A DNA stretch of 64,000 nucleotides from Porticoccaceae bacterium LTM1 (lineage in GTDB: Bacteria > Pseudomonadota > Gammaproteobacteria > Pseudomonadales > Porticoccaceae). This document shows positions 58,896 through 64,000 of the stretch, piece by piece. The stretch is taken from contig CP127080.1 in NCBI GenBank assembly GCA_030252795.1, positions 476,536 to 540,535 on the forward strand. The letters are read 5' to 3'. Made by a program: the position numbers and the translations under genes. Position 1 is the first letter of the stretch. Each line of letters opens with the position of its first letter. Below the pieces are notes generated by a model that was not told where the DNA came from, made no database searches, and saw only the letters and a list, made by a program, of their open reading frames with translations.

Positions 58896-59705
58896 TTAAA
58901 GCTCGGTAAAGCCATAGGGGGTTTCCAGCTTGACCCGCCAAGGCTGATATTTTTTACTGCGCGATGGATAAACCCAGCCGCGCACTTCGATTTCGCGCCC
59001 CACCCATGCTTCCAGTTGTTTGCGATCAAAACGGTGCTGGTGTTCGCGGTAAATTACGGCGGCGATCTGCTCGCCAAAATTAATCCACCAGGCATTCTTG
59101 GTAAAGCTGATGCCGGTTACTTTCCCCTGGATGCGCTGAAACCCACCTTCGGAAACAGTACTGGCCGGAACTGGCTGAATACCATTCGCACTCCACAGAT
59201 TCAGCTTTTTTTGTCGTGCCTCTTTTTCTGCGTTAGCGAGGCAGTCTGCCTGGCTGAGATTGGGTGGCACAACAACGTGCCAACCAAGCCCTCGACTTAG
59301 CAAATAAGCTTCGGCACTTTTGCCATCAAGGTTGTAAATATGGGCGAGGGTACGGCCGTAGTGATCGGTGAGTTCCTGATCGGTGACAAGCAGGGCTTCT
59401 TCACCGAGAAATGCTGATAGTTGCTGGCGAGCTTCAAGAGCAAAGGGCTGGTCGGCCTTGCCGTCACGCCCCAATTCCGGAGTATTGATACCAATCAGGC
59501 GAACCTTGCGGCCATCGCCCAGTTTCACAGTGTCGCCATCGTAAACCTTGTTGATGGTTACGGTTTCGGTGGTACCTTGTACTGGACAGTCGAGCTGATC
59601 AAGCCTGCTTTCGGCGGAGCAGCCAAAACCGCAGAGCATAAAAAAAGCGCCGAGGGCGAGGCCCGCAGCGCTTTTTTTGACCGGCTCCAGAAAGTTGGAG
59701 AACAC
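58896..59705 (-). CDS. Secreted staphylococcal-nuclease-type lipoprotein
   Basis: About 270 residues. From a GTG at 59705 the N-terminus has a KK pair and hydrophobic run AAGLALGAFFMLCGFGC, a credible lipoprotein signal with Cys after GFG. The SNase domain follows: VYDGDTVKLGDG, VRLIGINTPELG, EARQQLSAFLG, LTDHYGRTLAHIY, and a C-terminal OB-like part. Metal-dependent DNA/RNA cleavage is expected (Arg/Glu residues in DTVK, RLIGINTPE and HYGR blocks). A shorter start at the ATG at 59639 would lack the signal. rpmE ends 11 bp upstream. Confidence 0.78.
   Translation of the reverse strand: MFSNFLEPVKKSAAGLALGAFFMLCGFGCSAESRLDQLDCPVQGTTETVTINKVYDGDTVKLGDGRKVRLIGINTPELGRDGKADQPFALEARQQLSAFLGEEALLVTDQELTDHYGRTLAHIYNLDGKSAEAYLLSRGLGWHVVVPPNLSQADCLANAEKEARQKKLNLWSANGIQPVPASTVSEGGFQRIQGKVTGISFTKNAWWINFGEQIAAVIYREHQHRFDRKQLEAWVGREIEVRGWVYPSRSKKYQPWRVKLETPYGFTEL
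59640..59678. terminator. Bidirectional intrinsic terminator, inside the nuclease signal-peptide codons
   Basis: A7-GCGC (59640-59650), CGA, GGGC, a GAG loop, GCCC, GCA, then GCGC-T7 (59668-59678): a perfect symmetrical hairpin with A and T runs. It suits rpmE termination. The same bases, read on the minus strand, encode Lys-Lys-Ser-Ala-Ala-Gly...Ala-Phe-Phe of the nuclease signal peptide. Confidence 0.8.
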
Positions 59706-59715
59706 GGTAGGAATA

Positions 59716-59928
59716 TTACTTGCTGGAACGTGAACCGAAACGCTTCTTGAAGCGATCAACACGGCCACCAGTAGAAGCGGCTTTCTGCTTACCAGTGTAG
59801 AACGGGTGGCAGGCAGAGCAAACGTCCAGGTGGATGTCACCAGAACGAGTGGAGTTTACTTCGATAACGTTGCCACAGCTGCAGGTAGCTTTCAGCAGGC
59901 CGTAGTTCGGATGGATATCAGCTTTCAT
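59716..59928 (-). CDS. rpmE: 50S ribosomal protein L31 (zinc form)
   Basis: A 70-residue protein: [41 protein letters not shown] and a basic C-terminus. CSCG and CSAC are the zinc ligands of the C+ (RpmE, not YkgM) type. GAGG precedes the ATG; upstream in-frame starts add no homology. priA is divergent. Confidence 0.95.
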   Translation of the reverse strand: MKADIHPNYGLLKATCSCGNVIEVNSTRSGDIHLDVCSACHPFYTGKQKAASTGGRVDRFKKRFGSRSSK

Positions 59929-60065
59929 GATAAATGCCTCAAGTGTCTTGCATACCGCCACCTGGTCACTCAGACTCTCGGTCTTATCGCGCCGGGCACC
60001 GTATGCCTTAAAATCGGATCGCGGATACTACTCGTAAAGCAAGATAAAAACAAGCCTGAGATTAC

Positions 60066-62264
60066 ATGTATTACCAGATCGCCGTGCCGTCGCCCCTGAG
60101 GCGCACCTTTGATTACCTGCCTCCAGCTGGGGCTCATGCCATATTGCAGCCCGGCGTGCGTGTACAGGTGTCATTTGGCCGCCGTACAGTGGTTGGGTTG
60201 GTGATGGGGTACCGCGATCAAAGCGAGCTTCCAGACAGCAAGCTCAAATCTATAGAGGCTGTGCTGGATGTTGAGTCGTTGCTGCCAGCGGACTTGTTTG
60301 AGCAGTTTCAATGGGCCGCGCAATACTACCAGCACCCTGTTGGCGACGCGCTGCTGCAAACCCTGCCGGTATTACTGCGCAAGGGCGAGGCTCTTCCCAA
60401 GCGCAGCGAGCAGCGCTGGCGGCTCAGTATTCATGGTGGCGGCTTGCCGGAAGGGGCGCTGAAGCGGGCACCACGTCAGCAGCAGTTGCTGGCCCTGTTG
60501 CAACAAAACGACTCGGTTAATCGCCAGCAGTTAGACAGTGCAGGAGTTACTCGGGATGCCCTCAAGGGATTGGAAGGTAAAGGGCTGATCGAGTCATTTG
60601 AGGTGAAACCTCAGGCTCCCAGTCAGCCGGAAGAGAACCTGTTGGCCGAAACTCCGCTGTCACTGACCGACGACCAACAGCAGGTGATGGCAGGCATCGA
60701 GCTGCACGGCTTTCACAGTTATTTATTGCAGGGTGAAACCGGTAGCGGCAAAACCGAGATTTACCTGCAGGCCATCGAAAAGGCGCTTCGCTACGGTCGG
60801 CAAGCGCTGGTTCTGGTGCCAGAGATCAGCCTGACTCCACAGACGGTAAAACGTTTTCAGAACCGCTTTCATCGCCCGCTGGCAGTGATGCACTCCGGCA
60901 TGACCGACCGTGAGCGGCTTATTGCCTGGGATATGGCCCGCACCGGCGAAGCGCCAATAGTGATTGGCACGCGCTCAGCGATATTTACTCCGCTGAAAAA
61001 TCCCGGTGTGATTATTGTTGATGAGGAGCACGATCCTTCCTTCAAGCAGCATGAAGGGTTCCGTTATCACGCCCGTGACTTGGCGGTGGCAAGGGCCCAC
61101 AGGGAACAGATTCCTGTGATTTTAGGCAGTGCTACACCTGCACTGGAAACTCTGCATAACGCCAACAGCGGGCGCTACCAGAGGCTGGTATTGAAGGGGC
61201 GGCCCGGTGCTGCCAAGCCGCCAACATGGCAGGTGCTGGATATTCGCAAGCAGCAACTCAGTGCCGGGATCAGCCTTGAGTTGAACCATGCCATTGGAGC
61301 GGAGCTGGCAGCGGGCAACCAGGTGCTGGTGTTTCTGAATCGTCGCGGCTTTGCACCGACCCTGATGTGTCATGACTGCGGCTGGAGCGCCGAGTGCCAC
61401 CGCTGTGACGTGCGTATGACGGTGCATCGCACCGACCATAAACTCTGGTGCCACCACTGTGACCATCAACAGCGAATTCCGGTGGAGTGCCCCAACTGTT
61501 TCAGTCATCAGTTGCAATTTCTGGGGCAGGGCACCGAGCGCGGTGAGGCCGAACTGGGATTGCTGTTCCCCAATTATCCGGTGATCCGGGTGGACCGGGA
61601 TACTACCCGCCGCAAGCAGGCGATGCAGTCGGTGGTGAAAGAGGTAGCTAAGGGTGAACCCTGCATTTTGGTGGGCACCCAAATTCTCGCCAAGGGGCAC
61701 CACTTTCCCGATGTTACTTTGGTGGCGATTCTGGATGCTGATGGCGGTTTGTTCAGTGCTGACTTCCGTGGTGCTGAGCGAATGGGACAGCTGATTACCC
61801 AGGTGGCTGGTCGAGCTGGTCGTGGCGATAAACCTGGCCGAGTGATCCTGCAGACCCATCACAGCGACCATCCGTTGGTGCAGATACTCACCCAACAGGG
61901 CTACATCGCGTTTGCCGAGCAGCTATTGCGAGAGCGTGAATTGGCCCAGATGCCACCCTATGGTTTTCTGGCGCTGCTGCGCGCCGAGGCCAACAGTGCT
62001 GACCTCGCCTGGCAGTTTCTCAGCGAGGCTCGACAGTTGGCAGAGTCGCTGCAGCCACCCAGTAATGACTGTAATTATCTGGGGCCACTTCCTGCACCGA
62101 TGGAAAAACGCAGTGGCCGCTATCGTTTTCAGTTGAGTCTTACCTTTACTCACCGCCCGGTTTTGCAACAACTGCTCAGCATTTGGTGCGAGCGACTGGC
62201 GGAGTTGCTAGTGGCCAAAAAGGTGCGTTGGTCCATCGATGTCGATCCACAGGATATGATTTAG
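60066..62264 (+). CDS. priA: PriA primosomal helicase
   Basis: A 732-residue superfamily 2 helicase restarting stalled replication forks. N-terminal 3'-DNA-binding domain (to about 105), Walker A GETGSGKTEIYLQ near residue 228, motif II DEEHDPSFKQHEGFRYHARD, and eight zinc cysteines in CHDCGWSAECHRC and CHHC ... CPNC near residues 436-476. Full length. It is divergent from rpmE, as in pseudomonads. Confidence 0.95.
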   Translation: MYYQIAVPSPLRRTFDYLPPAGAHAILQPGVRVQVSFGRRTVVGLVMGYRDQSELPDSKLKSIEAVLDVESLLPADLFEQFQWAAQYYQHPVGDALLQTLPVLLRKGEALPKRSEQRWRLSIHGGGLPEGALKRAPRQQQLLALLQQNDSVNRQQLDSAGVTRDALKGLEGKGLIESFEVKPQAPSQPEENLLAETPLSLTDDQQQVMAGIELHGFHSYLLQGETGSGKTEIYLQAIEKALRYGRQALVLVPEISLTPQTVKRFQNRFHRPLAVMHSGMTDRERLIAWDMARTGEAPIVIGTRSAIFTPLKNPGVIIVDEEHDPSFKQHEGFRYHARDLAVARAHREQIPVILGSATPALETLHNANSGRYQRLVLKGRPGAAKPPTWQVLDIRKQQLSAGISLELNHAIGAELAAGNQVLVFLNRRGFAPTLMCHDCGWSAECHRCDVRMTVHRTDHKLWCHHCDHQQRIPVECPNCFSHQLQFLGQGTERGEAELGLLFPNYPVIRVDRDTTRRKQAMQSVVKEVAKGEPCILVGTQILAKGHHFPDVTLVAILDADGGLFSADFRGAERMGQLITQVAGRAGRGDKPGRVILQTHHSDHPLVQILTQQGYIAFAEQLLRERELAQMPPYGFLALLRAEANSADLAWQFLSEARQLAESLQPPSNDCNYLGPLPAPMEKRSGRYRFQLSLTFTHRPVLQQLLSIWCERLAELLVAKKVRWSIDVDPQDMI

Positions 62265-62602
62265 GCTGTCATCCTGAGCGTAGCGAAGGATCTCTGGTTT
62301 TGTCTGCATCGGACTTTTTGAACCCGCCCAATCCGCTGCCTGACAGGCCACTCCTCATAGTACCCACAAATCGTCGTGACCTGTCACACTACAAGAAGAG
62401 CTACTTTGGAAACTGACTCCGTAGAGTGAGCCGCGCGCACCGCGAGTTGTTCCTTCTCTCATCCTGTGTGGCTTTCAATGAGGGATGGTGGTTTATGTAT
62501 CAGTTGGTCAAAGTTTGTAAGTTTTAGGCAAGTTTGCTTTAGCTTTTATTGTTATCATCACGCTTGAACTACTTGTTACACATAATAATCAGTAAAGAAA
62601 CC
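62265..62602. other. Repeat-containing spacer between priA and the SPOR gene
   Basis: About 340 bp with no gene. It holds a GTCATCCTGAGCG-type repeat (62268-62294), long-hairpin copy D (62341-62386) and a degenerate GGGTGCGC-type repeat (near 62420). argS, which sits here in pseudomonads, is absent. Confidence 0.7.
62341..62386. repeat. Long-hairpin repeat, copy D
   Basis: TGACAGG and CCTGTCA (62341-62347, 62380-62386) enclose a 32-nt loop with core CTCATAGTACCCACAAATCG. The outer arms of the 22-bp stem have lost complementarity. The loop's CCACTCC...CGTCGTGA flanks identify subfamily 1, like copy A. Confidence 0.75.
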
Positions 62603-63259
62603 ATGAGCCGCGATTACGCCAGATCATCCAGTAATTCCAACCGTCGCAAACCAAGCAGGCCAAATGCCCGTCGTGCGCCAGCAAAGAAGAGCCAGAAAGG
62701 GAGCAGCAAAATGTTCTGGTTTCTGTCTGGTGGCGCTGTAGGTGCTCTGGTGACAGCGATGATTCTGCAGCCGGAAATGCGCGAAGACGTGACCGATATG
62801 GTGGCTGATATGGTGCCGACGCAGAAGTCAGACAAGCCAGCGGACAACAAGCCAAAATTGGTCTTTTATGAGCGCTTGTCAGAAGACGAAGTGCGTATTC
62901 TGGAAGATGAGGTTGCTCGTCAGGAAGCTGCCCAGGTTACAAGGCCTGTTAATTCTCCAAAGCCAGAAACCAAGCCAATTGAAATAGCACAGCCGACTGA
63001 TTCAGCAGGGCAGAGTGGCCAGCCGGTTTATATCTTGCAGGCAGGCTCCTTCGCTACTCACGACGATGCCAGTGGCCGTCGTGCGCAATTGCTTTTGATG
63101 AACCTGGATGCCTCCATCGAGAAGGGTACTATCCAGTCCGGTGCTACCCGTTATCGAGTTATGGTTGGTCCTTTCGCCAATCACAGTGAGATGGCGCGAG
63201 CCCGTTCCACACTGAGCGCCAATGGCATTGATACCCTGCCGCTGAAAAGGAAGCTCTAG
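62603..63259 (+). CDS. SPOR-domain cell-division-type protein (FtsN-like)
   Basis: A 218-residue bitopic protein: basic cytoplasmic N-terminus (RRKPSRPNARRAPAKKSQ), one helix (about residues 37-54, FWFLSGGAVGALVTAMIL), a Pro-rich periplasmic linker and a C-terminal SPOR domain (VYILQAGSFATHDDASGRRA ... YRVMVGPFANHSEMARA). SPOR domains bind denuded glycans at the septum. It is the companion of priA in this clade. The ATG at 62603 is favoured over a longer start at 62549. Confidence 0.88.
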   Translation: MSRDYARSSSNSNRRKPSRPNARRAPAKKSQKGSSKMFWFLSGGAVGALVTAMILQPEMREDVTDMVADMVPTQKSDKPADNKPKLVFYERLSEDEVRILEDEVARQEAAQVTRPVNSPKPETKPIEIAQPTDSAGQSGQPVYILQAGSFATHDDASGRRAQLLLMNLDASIEKGTIQSGATRYRVMVGPFANHSEMARARSTLSANGIDTLPLKRKL

Positions 63260-63282
63260 CAGTCTGCTAGGGCCCCACAGTC

Positions 63283-63897
63283 TCAGTCCAGCCCGGCGTG
63301 AGAAGGGATGCTAAGGTTGCGTGTAATTGCCAGTGCTCTCACAGTAAATGCTGCCAGACAACCAATCAGTACCGCAATGGAATTGGGGAGCCCCGTTAGC
63401 TCGGCAGTAATGCAGTAGCCTAACGCACCAGTCAGTGATGCGGTGATATAGATTTCCTTCTGAAAAATGATTGGCACTTCATTAAGCAGGGTGTCCCGAA
63501 TTACGCCCCCAAAGCAGGCACTGAACACTCCCATAATGGCTGCCACCGGAATGCTAACCCCCAGTACCAATGCCTTTTGGGCCCCCAGTACGCTGAATAG
63601 CGCCATACCTACCGCGTCCGCCCACAGCAGTGCCTTGGTGCCGCGGTTTACAAAGCGGGTGGCAAAATAGGTAAATACCGCTGCACATCCGCATATCGCC
63701 ACATAGTGCCACTGCTCTACCCAAAACACCGGCAGGTTTAAAAACAGATCCCGCAATGTGCCGCCGCCTATTCCGGTGATACAACCGACAAAAATAAAGC
63801 CAATGATGTCCAGTCGGTGCCTGGCGGCCAGTAGTGCGCCAGAAGCGGCAAAGGCGGCGGTTCCGGCAAAATCGATCAGGCTGATCAGGTTTATCAT
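63283..63897 (-). CDS. TRIC-type cation channel family protein (UPF0126/YadS-like)
   Basis: A 204-residue protein with about seven membrane helices in two similar halves: FAASGALLAARHRLDIIGF, GCITGIGGGTLRDLFL, ADAVGMALFSVLGAQKAL and FGGVIRDTLLNEVPIIF. The GIGGGTLRDLFL and GGVIRDTLL glycine/Arg motifs are characteristic of TRIC bacterial homologues, which are K+-permeable channels. AGGAT lies just before the ATG at 63897; a GTG at 63921 is possible. 80 bp of edge sequence follow with nothing recognised. Confidence 0.85.
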   Translation of the reverse strand: MINLISLIDFAGTAAFAASGALLAARHRLDIIGFIFVGCITGIGGGTLRDLFLNLPVFWVEQWHYVAICGCAAVFTYFATRFVNRGTKALLWADAVGMALFSVLGAQKALVLGVSIPVAAIMGVFSACFGGVIRDTLLNEVPIIFQKEIYITASLTGALGYCITAELTGLPNSIAVLIGCLAAFTVRALAITRNLSIPSHAGLD

Positions 63898-64000
63898 TGT
63901 TAATCCTGTTATTGGGTGCACAGTTTGTCCGTGACATTGGCCACGGCTTGTTGTTGGTCACAGCAATATACTGGCAGTGTTAAAAACTGTCGACAACAGA

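Overview
The window reads as a chromosomal segment of a marine or environmental gammaproteobacterium of the Cellvibrionales type (relatives of Saccharophagus, Teredinibacter, Cellvibrio). The clearest taxonomic hint is the fused BioH-BioC gene, a form I know from that group. It is supported by the gene styles of HslV, RsuA, BioB, PriA and Uup and by an intergenic repeat load typical of these genomes. No rRNA, tRNA or CRISPR array is visible.

Layout. 0-8 kb: the end of epmA, an EamA transporter, a 297-bp miniature inverted-repeat element wedged between it and rsuA, small DUF genes, a decayed amidohydrolase, a divergent GNAT/CGNR pair and the ABC-F protein Uup. 8-14.7 kb: comF divergent from a BirA-operator-controlled biotin operon (bioB, bioF, bioHC, bioD), then a DUF3094 membrane protein and a GST-like protein. 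14.7-18.4 kb: a repeat-rich spacer, then five gene cassettes separated by attC sites with no integrase in view (a CALIN-type array); two cassettes encode HEPN-like proteins. 18.4-23.6 kb: an IS3-type remnant fused to a 5'-truncated flavoprotein gene, DUF1287 and EVE proteins, and AT-rich hypothetical genes.

23.9-43.2 kb is the most interesting region. Thirteen minus-strand genes are packed closely enough to be one operon. They encode a TonB-C/TPR protein, a Ser/Gln-repeat lipoprotein, further lipoproteins, a membrane-anchored TPR protein, a PEGA + formylglycine-enzyme-like protein, a Lys/Glu-rich secreted protein, a MotA/TolQ/ExbB proton channel, an Hsp70-like protein, two proteins joining a TolR/ExbD-like membrane helix to a von Willebrand A domain, two more lipoproteins and an M48 metalloprotease. 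Two more paralogues of the TonB-C/TPR protein lie just upstream, beyond an NhaC antiporter. I read this as a proton-motive-force-driven envelope machine whose function I cannot assign.

43.3-64 kb: glutaryl-CoA dehydrogenase with a divergent LysR regulator, alr, a PilZ protein, DUF971, hslU and hslV (separated by repeats), tesA divergent from ybbA-ybbP with overlapping start codons, a small locus with a prepilin-like protein and a GspE-like ATPase carrying a C-terminal receiver-like domain, ybfF, an SDR, a secreted thermonuclease-type lipoprotein whose signal-peptide codons contain a perfect bidirectional terminator hairpin, rpmE, priA, a SPOR protein and a TRIC-type channel.

Several dispersed repeat families occupy the spacers: a hairpin with a conserved 31-32 nt loop and about 22-bp arms (four copies), the miniature element and its solitary ends, GTCGCACGTC-type inverted repeats, and common GTCATCC / GGGTGCGC repeats.
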